Of a stretch of DNA of 64,000 bases, positions 1 through 7,545 are shown piece by piece. Positions within the stretch are counted from its first letter, which is position 1. Each line of letters begins with the position of its first letter. A program made the position numbers and the translations under genes. This DNA comes from an uncultured Sediminibacterium sp. GTDB lineage: Bacteria > Bacteroidota > Bacteroidia > Chitinophagales > Chitinophagaceae. The stretch is taken from the NCBI RefSeq assembly GCF_946481145.1, contig NZ_CAMLMJ010000003.1, forward strand, positions 124,001-188,000, in the 5' to 3' direction. The notes under the pieces are model-generated. The model was not told the DNA's origin and did no database searches. It worked only from the letters and a program-made list of their open reading frames with translations.

Positions 1-258
1 TTTCAGTTCATCTTTACATTTAATAAAAAGCAACACGGAACGAATACCCATATCCCATAACAATTTCACTTCTTTCACCGTAAGATCAAGCGACATACGG
101 TAGTACCCAGGCATTGACGCAATTTCTGTTTTTATATTTTCGCCTTTATCAATAAATAAGGGAGCAATAAAATCAGCCGGCGTCAATATCGTCTCCGCCA
201 CCATCGCACGAATGGCAGGTGATTGTCGGAGGATTCGGTTTCTTCTTTGAAGTTGCAT
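1..258 (-). CDS. hemB: delta-aminolevulinic acid dehydratase (porphobilinogen synthase), N-terminal part
   Basis: The reading frame runs off the left edge of the window, so only the first 86 residues are present. HemB condenses two 5-aminolevulinate molecules to porphobilinogen in the cytoplasm. The visible part begins MQLQRRNRILRQSPAIRAMV and continues through LTPADFIAPLFI and a conserved MPGYYRMSLD segment to GIRSVLLFI, the usual start of the HemB TIM barrel. The ATG at 256-258 is the natural start because the homology begins there. It is the last visible gene of a minus-strand run hemA-hemC-hemD-hemE-hemF-hemB, separated from hemF by a 72-bp gap that holds an inverted heptamer array. Identification rests on this N-terminus plus the heme context; the active-site lysines lie outside the window. 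Confidence 0.93.
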   Translation of the reverse strand, partial: MQLQRRNRILRQSPAIRAMVAETILTPADFIAPLFIDKGENIKTEIASMPGYYRMSLDLTVKEVKLLWDMGIRSVLLFIKCKDELK

Positions 259-273
259 AGTTTGTAAATTTAT

Positions 274-328
274 AGATGTCAGATATCAGATCGCAGATAT
301 ATTAAATCTGACATCTGCCATCTGACAT
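274..328. repeat. inverted heptamer array, TCTGACA type (hemF/hemB gap)
   Basis: Four tandem 7-mers (agatgtc, agatatc, agatcgc, agatata; 274-301) face three inverted 7-mers (atctgac, atctgcc, atctgac; 306-326). The arms are complementary, so a near-perfect hairpin with a very short loop can form. It lies 2 bp beyond the hemF stop codon. The same unit type recurs behind frr (17209-17342). A role in transcript ending or mRNA stability is only inferred. Confidence 0.85.
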
Positions 329-330
329 TT

Positions 331-1239
331 TTATACCCATTCCCCCGGATGCAAACAAGCCTGCAACAATTTCCATTCTTCAGATCCTTCGGCTGGTTGG
401 TGGTTGTAATCGAAACGAACGGTTGGTGGTAAGCTCATTAGAATACTTTCAATCCGGCCATTTGTTTTGAGTCCAAAGATAGTTCCTCTATCGTGTACAA
501 GATTGAATTCTGTATACCTGCCTCTGCGTATCTCCTGCCAGTATTTGTTTGCGGCGGTAAAGGTTGTTTTCTTTCTTTTTTCAATGATGGGTACATAGCT
601 ATCGATGAATGCGTAACCACATGCTTTGGCAAGACCCATCCAGAATTCAACCGTTTTTTTATCATCTGCACGCTGGTAATCATAAAATATGCCCCCAATG
701 CCTCTTCGTTCCATATTGCGATGCCAGTTAACGAAATAGTCGTCGCATTCTTTTTTGAATTTGGGATACAAAGTGATGTCGAATGAGTCGCATGCATCTT
801 TATATGTTCGGTGAAAGAACTGTGCATCTTCTTCAAAAAGATAATAAGGAGTCAGGTCTGTACCGCCACCAAACCATCTGTCGATTACTTCACCTGCTTC
901 ATTGTACAATTCAAACATGCGATAATTGCAATGTACAGTAGGAACAAACGGATTAAAAGGATGTATTACCAAACTCAATCCACATGCAAACCAACTGTGT
1001 CCGTTAATCTTCAGTTGGGTACGCATAAGGTCGGTAACTTCGCCAAATACGATGGATGTATTTACACCACCTTTCTCCAGCACGCTACCATTACTGATAA
1101 CCCTTGTTCTGCCTCCACCTCCTTCAGGGCGATCCCAGAGGTCTTCTTTAAATGTTGCTTTACCATCTGCCTTCTCCAGTGCAGTGCATATATCGTCTTG
1201 CAACTGGTGGATGAAGGATATCCATTGTTCTTTGATCAT
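331..1239 (-). CDS. hemF: oxygen-dependent coproporphyrinogen III oxidase
   Basis: HemF oxidatively decarboxylates two propionates of coproporphyrinogen III to give protoporphyrinogen IX, using O2. The 302-residue length is typical of the family. Characteristic motifs are visible: GGGGRTRVISNG (about 40-51), HPFNPFVPTVHCNYRMFE (93-110), WFGGGTDLTPYY (122-133), and near the C-terminus RYTEFNLVHDRGTIFGLKTNGR followed by ESILMSLPP. It starts with ATG at 1237-1239 and ends GEWV. It sits between hemE and hemB in the minus-strand heme run and has inverted heptamer arrays on both sides (274-328 and 1263-1351). The O2-dependent enzyme indicates aerobic heme synthesis. I see no truncation or missing key motif. 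Confidence 0.97.
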   Translation of the reverse strand: MIKEQWISFIHQLQDDICTALEKADGKATFKEDLWDRPEGGGGRTRVISNGSVLEKGGVNTSIVFGEVTDLMRTQLKINGHSWFACGLSLVIHPFNPFVPTVHCNYRMFELYNEAGEVIDRWFGGGTDLTPYYLFEEDAQFFHRTYKDACDSFDITLYPKFKKECDDYFVNWHRNMERRGIGGIFYDYQRADDKKTVEFWMGLAKACGYAFIDSYVPIIEKRKKTTFTAANKYWQEIRRGRYTEFNLVHDRGTIFGLKTNGRIESILMSLPPTVRFDYNHQPAEGSEEWKLLQACLHPGEWV

Positions 1240-1262
1240 AAGGTTGTATTGGTTAGTGAGGT

Positions 1263-1351
1263 GTGAATTGTCAATGGTGAATTGTCAATAGTTGATAGTA
1301 AAGTATATGATTTCAGCATACCCCATTCACCATTCACCATTGACTATTCAC
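1263..1351. repeat. inverted heptamer array, GTGAATT/GTCAATG type (hemE/hemF gap)
   Basis: Left arm 1263-1290 is gtgaatt gtcaatg gtgaatt gtcaata; right arm 1323-1351 is ccattca ccattca ccattga ctattca plus c. The arms are complementary around a 30-bp AT-rich spacer. The right arm overlaps the hemE stop codon: the TGA (1348-1350 on the minus strand) is the TGA of a tgaatag unit. Confidence 0.88.
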
Positions 1352-2379
1352 GCTTCATATCTAAACTCTTTAACTGCATCCACAAAAGCCCTTGCATGGT
1401 CAACGGGTACATTGGGTAGTATACCGTGGCCGAGGTTGGCTATATGTCTGCCCGGTCCAAATGCTTTGAGCATATCTTTTACTTCCTGTTGAATTACTGG
1501 AATGGGTGATAATAATTTAGCCGGGTCAAAATTTCCCTGGAGGGTAACATTATTACCTGCAAATTGTCTGGCTAGCGCTGGTTTAATACACCAGTCTATC
1601 CCCAATCCATGTGCGCCTGTTGCTGCCATTTGATCAAGACTATGCCATGCACCTTTGGCGAAAAGAATAGTTGGTGCTTCGTCTTTAACAGCCTGCACAA
1701 TTTGACGCATATATCGCAAAGAGAGGTTTTCAAAATCATGCGGACTTAATAACCCGCCCCAGCTATCGAACAACTGTACGGTATCTGCGCCGGCTTTTAT
1801 TTGTGCTTTCAGGTAGGCAATAGTGGTTTCGGTGATCATTTGAAGCAGTTGGTGAGCAAGTTCCGGTTGAGTATAACAGAATGCTTTGGCTTCATCAAAA
1901 GTTTTTGATCCCTTGCCTTGGACCATATAACAGAGTAATGTCCATGGAGCACCTGCAAAGCCAATTAATGGCACACGACCATTTAACTCCTGCTTAATTA
2001 GTTTGATGGCATCAAATACATAACCAAGTGTTTCATGAACATCGGGTACCCTAACACGGTTCATATCATTCACCGTTTTAATTGGATCGGGCAACACTGG
2101 TCCTTTGCTTTCTATCAGTTGCACTTCTAATCCCATTGCCTGGGGCACTACCAGGATATCTGAAAAAAGGATCGCAGCATCAACACCAATAATGTCAACA
2201 GGCTGTAAGGTAATCTCACAGGCGAGTTCCGGCGTCTGACAACGTTCAAAGAATCCATATTTTTCTCTCAAAACCATGTATTCAGGCAGATAACGGCCAG
2301 CCTGGCGCATCATCCAAACGGGAGTTCTTTCAGTTGTTTCACCACGAAGGGTGCGGAGGAGTAGATCGTTTTGTAGCAT
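1348..2379 (-). CDS. hemE: uroporphyrinogen decarboxylase
   Basis: HemE removes four acetate carboxyls from uroporphyrinogen III to make coproporphyrinogen III. The 343-residue protein carries the family signature [20 protein letters not shown] (about 25-44), with the substrate-binding Arg and the LPEY segment, and the second signature [18 protein letters not shown] (about 141-158). The C-terminal [20 protein letters not shown] is also standard. The ATG at 2377-2379 begins [14 protein letters not shown], the usual HemE start. The last codons read EFRYEA and the stop is supplied by the neighbouring heptamer array. It lies between hemD and hemF, and both flanking gaps contain GTGAATT-type arrays. 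Confidence 0.97.
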   Translation of the reverse strand: MLQNDLLLRTLRGETTERTPVWMMRQAGRYLPEYMVLREKYGFFERCQTPELACEITLQPVDIIGVDAAILFSDILVVPQAMGLEVQLIESKGPVLPDPIKTVNDMNRVRVPDVHETLGYVFDAIKLIKQELNGRVPLIGFAGAPWTLLCYMVQGKGSKTFDEAKAFCYTQPELAHQLLQMITETTIAYLKAQIKAGADTVQLFDSWGGLLSPHDFENLSLRYMRQIVQAVKDEAPTILFAKGAWHSLDQMAATGAHGLGIDWCIKPALARQFAGNNVTLQGNFDPAKLLSPIPVIQQEVKDMLKAFGPGRHIANLGHGILPNVPVDHARAFVDAVKEFRYEA

Positions 2380-2399
2380 AGGCTTGTTGTGTGGGAGGC

Positions 2400-2485
2400 G
2401 TGAATTGTCAATGGTGAATTGTCAATAGATAGTACTACAAATTCTAAAGTCAATCCCTATTCACCATTCACAATTGACAATTCAC
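2400..2485. repeat. inverted heptamer array, GTGAATT/GTCAATG type (hemD/hemE gap)
   Basis: Left arm from 2400 (gtgaatt gtcaatg gtgaatt gtcaata); right arm 2458-2485 (ctattca ccattca caattga caattca c). The hemD stop codon TGA (2482-2484, minus) lies inside the right arm, so the array forms the end of the gene. Nearly the whole gap between hemD and the hemE start is array plus a 29-bp spacer. Confidence 0.88.
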
Positions 2486-3186
2486 GATCTCCTAAAGTGT
2501 TTTATCGCTTTTCTCACCAGTTCTTCTTTCCCTGGCGAGTTGGCGGTGATTATTTTATTATTGGTGTATTGTTTAATTGCTGTTGCGGTTGTTTGTCCAA
2601 TGGCGAATAGTACAGTTTGATCAACCACTTTATTTATACTGAAATAACTGTGAACGGCACTTGGACTAAAAAATATCACACCCTGGTAATAGTTTTCCAA
2701 TTTTTTCGGTAGGGGTATGGTTTTATAAACCACTACTTCATTCAGGTCAATGCCTGCTTTGGCAAGTTTTTCGGGTAGCTCGTCTCTGCGTTGATCTCCG
2801 CAAAAGAAAACGACTTCGTCGGTATCTTCATTTTCAATGATGAGGTCTGCCAGATCAGCGGCGCTGCCAGCGGTTCCGGCTATAGCATTTTCACCAAAAT
2901 AGTTTGTGATCAGTTCTGCTGTAGTATTACCCATGCAATAAATATTCCATTCAGGAACCTGTTCATCGAGCATGGTTATTACTGATTCAACGGCATTCAT
3001 ACTGGTGAAAACAACCGTGGCATATTGCAGCGCGGTTTGTTCCACTTCTTGTTGAACGTCTATATCCTGAATGGGTTCTGTATCAATAAATGCAATAGCA
3101 TTTAGTTGAATACCCGATTCAGCGGCTTCAGCTACCAGTGTTTTACTAACTGGTCTTGTACTTAATATGGAGTAATTAGCACTCAT
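2482..3186 (-). CDS. hemD: uroporphyrinogen-III synthase
   Basis: HemD cyclises hydroxymethylbilane to uroporphyrinogen III with inversion of ring D. HemD proteins diverge strongly, but this 234-residue protein has the two-domain layout expected, starting ILSTRPVSKTLVAEAAESGI, with VFTSMNAVESVI (first domain), YCMGNTTAELI (hinge), VFFCGDQRRDELPEKL and VIFFSPSAVHSYF with FAIGQTTATAI (second domain). The start codon overlaps the end of hemC by 11 bp, which supports co-translation and the assignment. The C-terminus is KHFRRS and the stop lies in an inverted heptamer array. Confidence comes from both motifs and position between hemC and hemE. Confidence 0.93.
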   Translation of the reverse strand: MSANYSILSTRPVSKTLVAEAAESGIQLNAIAFIDTEPIQDIDVQQEVEQTALQYATVVFTSMNAVESVITMLDEQVPEWNIYCMGNTTAELITNYFGENAIAGTAGSAADLADLIIENEDTDEVVFFCGDQRRDELPEKLAKAGIDLNEVVVYKTIPLPKKLENYYQGVIFFSPSAVHSYFSINKVVDQTVLFAIGQTTATAIKQYTNNKIITANSPGKEELVRKAIKHFRRS

Positions 3187-4150
3187 TTTTTCTAATGGCG
3201 CGAATAATTTCGGCGCCTCCTTTTTCTATGATTTCCCTGGCTGCTGTTTCTGCTGTTGAAATTGCTTTTTCAATGGATGTTTTATGGATCACCGCAATTT
3301 TTTGTTTGCCGTTGAGTGATAAAACATTTCCACGGAAAATAAATTCGTTGTTGGCCATCGTTGCCAATGCACTGATTGGCGTTGCGCATCCACCCATTAA
3401 TGCACGAAGAAAAGTTCTTTCTGCACTTGCGCAGATTGCAGTAGCTTCATGGTTGAGGGTTGCGCATTGTTCAAATATTTCTTGCTCATCTTCTCTGCAA
3501 ACAACCATCACAGCTCCTTGCGCAGGGGCAGGGAGCATCCAATCCAGCTCAATAGATTTTTCCGGTCTAAGGTTAATACGCTCTAATCCGGCAGCAGCAA
3601 AAATGGCACCTTGCCAGTTACTTTCTTCCAGCTTGCGTAAACGTGTATTTACATTACCCCTGAGATTATCAAACTGATGGTTCGGATACCTGTTCAGCCA
3701 CTGGGCTTTTCTTCTGACACTGCTGGTCGCAACTGTGAATGGTGAATGGTGAATTGTCAATGACTCTTCATTCACCATAGACCATTCACCATTCACGCAA
3801 CCAATTGCTTCAAGTATGGTGTCATCTTTGTAGACCAGTAAATCTTTATGAGATGCTCGTTGTAATACTGCTGCTTCCCTGATTCCCTTTGCGAGTTGAG
3901 TAGGAACATCTTTCATGGAGTGAACGGCAATATCAATTTTATTGCTTAGTAGCGCGGCATCGAGTGTTTTGGTGAAGATACCCTGTACGCCAATTTCATA
4001 TAAAGGAGTAACCAAGTCAATATCACCCTCACTTTTTATGTACACGAGTTCAGTAGCTATTCCTTTTTCTTCCAATAGCTTTTGTACCCATGTGGCTTGC
4101 CACACGGCTAACTGACTGTCGCGTGTACCTATTCTGATTACCCTGTTCAT
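3176..4150 (-). CDS. hemC: porphobilinogen deaminase with in-frame repeat insertion
   Basis: HemC (hydroxymethylbilane synthase) polymerises four porphobilinogens on a dipyrromethane cofactor. Visible motifs: IRIGTRDSQLAVWQA (5-19), HSMKDVPTQL (77-86), ATSSVRRKAQW (141-151), LRGNVNTRLRKLE, and RTFLRALMGGCATPISA with the Cys that binds the cofactor. The protein is 324 residues, a little over the usual 300-315. The excess is a stretch of about 21 residues (119-139, beginning VNGEWSMVNEE) with no HemC counterpart, encoded exactly by a heptamer inverted array at 3735-3796. It sits in a variable loop just before the TSSxRR motif, so the enzyme is probably still active. The gene follows hemA by 8 bp and overlaps hemD by 11 bp. 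Confidence 0.96.
   Translation of the reverse strand: MNRVIRIGTRDSQLAVWQATWVQKLLEEKGIATELVYIKSEGDIDLVTPLYEIGVQGIFTKTLDAALLSNKIDIAVHSMKDVPTQLAKGIREAAVLQRASHKDLLVYKDDTILEAIGCVNGEWSMVNEESLTIHHSPFTVATSSVRRKAQWLNRYPNHQFDNLRGNVNTRLRKLEESNWQGAIFAAAGLERINLRPEKSIELDWMLPAPAQGAVMVVCREDEQEIFEQCATLNHEATAICASAERTFLRALMGGCATPISALATMANNEFIFRGNVLSLNGKQKIAVIHKTSIEKAISTAETAAREIIEKGGAEIIRAIRKNEC
3735..3796. repeat. inverted heptamer array inserted in frame in hemC
   Basis: Four tandem units (gtgaatg gtgaatg gtgaatt gtcaatg; 3735-3762), a 10-bp loop, then caccata gaccatt caccatt cac (3773-3796). This is the same unit type that elsewhere occupies gaps between genes, here lying wholly inside hemC codons 119-139 without breaking the frame. 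Read on the minus strand it is free of stop codons. Confidence 0.92.
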
Positions 4151-4158
4151 GTATAGAA

Positions 4159-5367
4159 TTAATGACTTATGGTCATGAAATCGTTGATAGCCTCAATGTA
4201 ATGACAGCCTGGTTGATTCCTGCTGCGCATTTTTACTGCTACATTATTCACCACTTTTTGGATGGCTTCGGTATTAATATCGTTCGACACCCGCTGTGAA
4301 GTTAGAAACAATCCACAGGAATGCATATCGTGTAATTTTTGTTTGACCGCTTTGAGTACAGGTACATGACGGCGCTGACTGGTCCATTCAGCAAACTCAT
4401 TCATATATTGTTGAATGATGTTCATGGCTTTGGGCACTTCTGCCTTGCGCTTGCGGAGGGTTTGATCGTTGATTTTTGACAGGTCATCAACATTCGCGAG
4501 CACTATGCCTTGTTGATGCGCCAGTTGAGGATCTATATTATTTGGTATAGAAAGGTCGATCAGTATTTTCTGTGATCCGGTTCTAAGGTTAGCGGGAGTT
4601 AATACAGGGTTTTCAGCATTCGTTGCAACGATCACGATATCGGCACTGTTAACTTCCTCTGTAAGGTTATCCCAACTGGCATATTGCAGGTTCATTGAAG
4701 CGGCAAGTTCCTGGGCTTTTTCTGCTGTTCTGTTAATCAGGGTAATATTATTTGTATCGAGATAGTCTACCAGATTTTTACAGGTGTTGCGACCAATTTT
4801 ACCGGTTCCCAGTAAAACGATTTTTTTACCTTTTGTATCAACTATCTGTTGACGAATAAATTGAATGGCTGCAAATGAAACAGAAATGGTTCCGCCACTC
4901 AAGGCTGTTTCATTCTTGATTTGCTTGGAAGCCTGTAAAACGGTGTTGAATAGTCTATCGAGGAAGGCACCGATCATATTTCTTTCCCTGGCAAATTTTA
5001 CTGCGAGTTTCATTTGTCCAACAATCTCATAATCGCCTAAAATCTGTGAGTCTAAACCTGCCCCTACAGAAAAAATATGTTGTAATGCCTCTTTATCCTG
5101 TTTGATGTAGCAACGCTGCATAAATGTTTCGGCGTCACCCACGGTTACTTCGCAAAGTAACTGTATAAGGGTGGCAGCATCTGGTGCCAGACCATAAATT
5201 TCGGTTCTATTACAGGTGCTTAATACAAACAGCTCTTTTAATCCGATTTTGGCGGCCCTGTTAAGAATAGTATGGTATTGATCGGGATTAATAGCAAAAT
5301 GTCCACGGATGGCTGCATCCGTTTTTTTATAGTTAATCCCTGCAACAAAAAATTGTCCTTTCTCCAT
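4159..5367 (-). CDS. hemA: glutamyl-tRNA reductase
   Basis: HemA reduces glutamyl-tRNA(Glu) to glutamate-1-semialdehyde, the first step of the C5 route to heme. The 402-residue protein has the catalytic-cysteine motif LSTCNRTEIYG (Cys52), the conserved GAGLDSQILGDYEIVGQMK (about 107-125), the NADPH-binding Rossmann motif VLLGTGKIGRNTCKNL (about 184-199) and a C-terminal helical dimerisation region. The ATG at 5365-5367 begins MEKGQFFVAGINYKK, the usual start for Bacteroidota HemA. It is first in the minus-strand heme run and shares a 245-bp divergent region with hemH, where a TAnnTTTG box lies upstream of each gene. No glutamate-semialdehyde aminomutase (hemL) is present in the window. Confidence 0.97.
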   Translation of the reverse strand: MEKGQFFVAGINYKKTDAAIRGHFAINPDQYHTILNRAAKIGLKELFVLSTCNRTEIYGLAPDAATLIQLLCEVTVGDAETFMQRCYIKQDKEALQHIFSVGAGLDSQILGDYEIVGQMKLAVKFARERNMIGAFLDRLFNTVLQASKQIKNETALSGGTISVSFAAIQFIRQQIVDTKGKKIVLLGTGKIGRNTCKNLVDYLDTNNITLINRTAEKAQELAASMNLQYASWDNLTEEVNSADIVIVATNAENPVLTPANLRTGSQKILIDLSIPNNIDPQLAHQQGIVLANVDDLSKINDQTLRKRKAEVPKAMNIIQQYMNEFAEWTSQRRHVPVLKAVKQKLHDMHSCGLFLTSQRVSNDINTEAIQKVVNNVAVKMRSRNQPGCHYIEAINDFMTISH

Positions 5368-5407
5368 AATCTTTAGCGAACCTTATATATCGCCTTAAAT
5401 AAGTACG

Positions 5408-5415
5408 CAAAGGTA
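5408..5415 (-). promoter_or_regulatory. candidate -7 box for the hemA operon
   Basis: The minus strand reads TACCTTTG, an exact match to the Bacteroidota -7 element TAnnTTTG, about 41 bp before the hemA ATG. No well-spaced -33 TTG was found, so this is a motif match only. Confidence 0.55.
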
Positions 5416-5587
5416 TCTCGCATGGTTTCTTTAAAAACATGACAAACGTCATTACATTGTCATTTCTATGTCAGAATTTTATAGGAACGGTTGTTATTGC
5501 CCTATAAATTAAATCTGATGAACAGTTTACTTCGTTGATTATGCAAAATTGAAAGGGTAGAACTTTTTACAATGGTAATTGTTAGTC

Positions 5588-5595
5588 TACTTTTG
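5588..5595 (+). promoter_or_regulatory. candidate -7 box for hemH
   Basis: TACTTTTG fits TAnnTTTG and lies 17 bp before the hemH ATG, predicting a very short 5' untranslated region. The rest of the 245-bp hemA/hemH gap is AT-rich with no other clear feature. Confidence 0.55.
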
Positions 5596-5612
5596 CACAT
5601 TCAAACCGAAAT

Positions 5613-6641
5613 ATGGCAACAAATACGAAGCGCGCACTTTTATTGATGAATCTTGGATCTCCTGATTCAACGGAAGTGAAGGATGTTAGAAGATACCTGA
5701 ACGAATTTTTAATGGATGGACGCGTAATAGATATCCCATATCTCGTTCGTGTTTTATTGGTTAGAGGCATTATCGTTCCTTTTCGTGCCCCTAAATCGGC
5801 AGAAGCTTATAAGAGCGTCTGGACAAATGAGGGATCGCCCCTCATTGTTCTAACAAAACAGTTACAGCAGGCACTACAGCAAAAGATAAGTGAGCCGGTG
5901 GCCATTGCTATGCGGTATGGAAATCCATCCCCCAAACAGGCTTATGATGAACTGATGAAAGAAAATCCTGATTTGGAGGAAGTGGTATTACTCCCTTTGT
6001 ACCCCCACTATGCCATGAGCAGTTATGAAACGGCGGTGGAATATGCGAAAGAACACTATGAAAAAGGCAAATATGGTTTTAAACTTACTATCATAAAACC
6101 ATTCTATGACGATGCTGATTATATCGATGCGCTGGCACAATCCATGAAGCCTTATACGGAACAGGAGTATGATCATTTTTTATTCAGTTACCATGGTGTT
6201 CCCCAAAGACATATACGCAAAAGCGATACAACCGGCTGTCATTGTCTGCAGGTAAACAATTGTTGTGAAACGGCTTCTGCTGCTCATGCAACTTGTTACC
6301 GTCACCAGTTGGTGGTAACCACAAAACTGGTAGCAGAAAAATTAGGAATTCCCAAAGAAAAATACAGTATCTCATTTCAATCAAGATTGGGCAAGGGGTG
6401 GCTGGAACCCTTTACGGATAAGCGTCTGGAAGCTATGCCTGGTGAAGGCATTAAAAAATTACTGATAGCCTGTCCAGCTTTTATCAGCGACTGCCTGGAA
6501 ACCATTGAAGAGATAGGTGAGGAAGGAAAAGAAACTTTTATGCATGCCGGCGGCGAATCCTTTACCCTTATACCTTGTCTGAATACGCATCCTGCGTGGG
6601 TGGATACAATAATTAGGCAATTTGAAAATTTGAAAATTTGA
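5613..6641 (+). CDS. hemH: ferrochelatase
   Basis: HemH inserts ferrous iron into protoporphyrin IX (or coproporphyrin III in other pathways). The 342-residue protein begins ALLLMNLGSPDSTEVKDVRRYL and has the catalytic-histidine motif SYHGVPQRHIRKSD (His194), QSRLGKGWLEPFTDK and the C-terminal CPAFISDCLETIEEI with the acidic cluster. A Cys/His-rich segment CHCLQVNNCCETASAAHATC (about 211-230) is prominent; some ferrochelatases hold a 2Fe-2S cluster, but I cannot tell whether this one does. The last codons and the TGA stop (QFENLKI) are built from an octamer array that continues past the gene. It diverges from hemA and is followed by hemJ, so final heme assembly is transcribed apart from the early steps. 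Confidence 0.97.
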   Translation: MATNTKRALLLMNLGSPDSTEVKDVRRYLNEFLMDGRVIDIPYLVRVLLVRGIIVPFRAPKSAEAYKSVWTNEGSPLIVLTKQLQQALQQKISEPVAIAMRYGNPSPKQAYDELMKENPDLEEVVLLPLYPHYAMSSYETAVEYAKEHYEKGKYGFKLTIIKPFYDDADYIDALAQSMKPYTEQEYDHFLFSYHGVPQRHIRKSDTTGCHCLQVNNCCETASAAHATCYRHQLVVTTKLVAEKLGIPKEKYSISFQSRLGKGWLEPFTDKRLEAMPGEGIKKLLIACPAFISDCLETIEEIGEEGKETFMHAGGESFTLIPCLNTHPAWVDTIIRQFENLKI

Positions 6642-6765
6642 AAATGATGTATTATTTAATAGTAGGCTATATTTAGCATTAGGAAAAAGAGTGAAAATGA
6701 AAGTCCGTATCAATCTGCTTCATTTTCAAATTTTCAAATTAGCTCATTTTCAAATTTTCAAATTG
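6618..6765. repeat. inverted octamer array, AATTTGAA type (hemH/hemJ)
   Basis: Three tandem copies of aatttgaa (6619-6642) plus aatg end hemH. Five 8-mer slots at 6722-6761 (attttcaa, attttcaa, attagctc, attttcaa, attttcaa) plus attg precede hemJ in inverse orientation. The left arm holds the hemH TGA; the right arm holds the likely hemJ TTG start at 6763-6765. The 75-bp spacer between the arms shows no other feature. Confidence 0.85.
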
Positions 6766-7314
6766 TACAATTATCTCAAAGCCCTCCACATCATCTTCAT
6801 CGTAACCTGGTTTGCGGGGATGTTTTATATGCCGCGATTATTTATTTATGCAACTGAGGCAGGAGAGAAGGGTGAGCCGGAGCAATCTATTTTGAGGGCA
6901 CAGTTTGCTATTATGATGAAAAGACTGTGGTACGGAATTACCTGGCCATCGGCTATTATCACCTTAATAATGGGCCTGTCGGTCTTATTTCATGGCGGCT
7001 GGCATAAAACCCTTTTTGAGCCCGAAGGAAGGTGGTTATTGATAAAATTGGTTTTTGTCGTTCTATTGTACGCCTATCATCTTTCTCTTCACCGCATCTT
7101 TAAACAGGAAATTTCCGGGGTCTTTAAATACAGTTCTAACCAACTCAGGCTATGGAACGAAGTAGCTACGGTATTTCTGGTTGCCATCGTAATGCTGGTA
7201 TCTGTAAAACAAAGCATGAGCTTTTTGTGGGGATTGGCCGGATTATTCCTTTTTATCCTGGTTCTGATGGCTGCAATCCGCATCTATAAAATGGCCCGCA
7301 ACAGAAAGAAATAG
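6763..7314 (+). CDS. hemJ: protoporphyrinogen IX oxidase, HemJ type
   Basis: HemJ is the membrane protoporphyrinogen oxidase used where HemG and HemY are absent. The sequence YLKALHIIFIVTWFAGMFYMPRLFIY with the conserved His, Trp and Arg, plus RLWYGITWPSAI, is diagnostic. Four or five membrane segments are visible and the C-terminus is basic (RIYKMARNRKK). An ATG exists upstream at 6691, but translation from it would add 24 residues that only spell the octamer repeat (HFQIFKL twice). I therefore prefer TTG at 6763-6765, giving MYNYLKALHIIF, which matches the usual HemJ N-terminus. The gene directly follows hemH and completes the pathway to heme. Family assignment is strong; the start is uncertain. 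Confidence 0.9.
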   Translation: MYNYLKALHIIFIVTWFAGMFYMPRLFIYATEAGEKGEPEQSILRAQFAIMMKRLWYGITWPSAIITLIMGLSVLFHGGWHKTLFEPEGRWLLIKLVFVVLLYAYHLSLHRIFKQEISGVFKYSSNQLRLWNEVATVFLVAIVMLVSVKQSMSFLWGLAGLFLFILVLMAAIRIYKMARNRKK

Positions 7315-7479
7315 CCGATACCGGTTTTTTTGTGCAATTCCTGTCTTTTTTGTAACTTTATAGAATATATACCTATTTATATTTAATTGATAATCAATTA
7401 AATGTTTCTCATTTTCTATGCCAGATAGCGCATTTTTAGCATTCAGGCCTCGGCTTTAAGCATTCTCCCCTATATTACG

Positions 7480-7487
7480 TACCTTTG
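7480..7487 (+). promoter_or_regulatory. candidate -7 box for ileS
   Basis: TACCTTTG matches TAnnTTTG exactly, 58 bp before the ileS ATG. The intervening leader (7488-7545) contains gcctgataaggcgtttcaggc, which can form a small hairpin. A T-box is not evident. Nothing else recognisable lies in the 231-bp gap after hemJ. Confidence 0.5.
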
Positions 7488-7545
7488 CAGCCTTTAAAAC
7501 CTGCCTGATAAGGCGTTTCAGGCAAAGCAAGCAGATAGGAAATAT

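Noticed and set aside
6691..6762. ATG at 6691 as the hemJ start
   Set aside because: The added 24 residues mainly spell the octamer repeat and the HemJ family N-terminus begins at the TTG codon at 6763.
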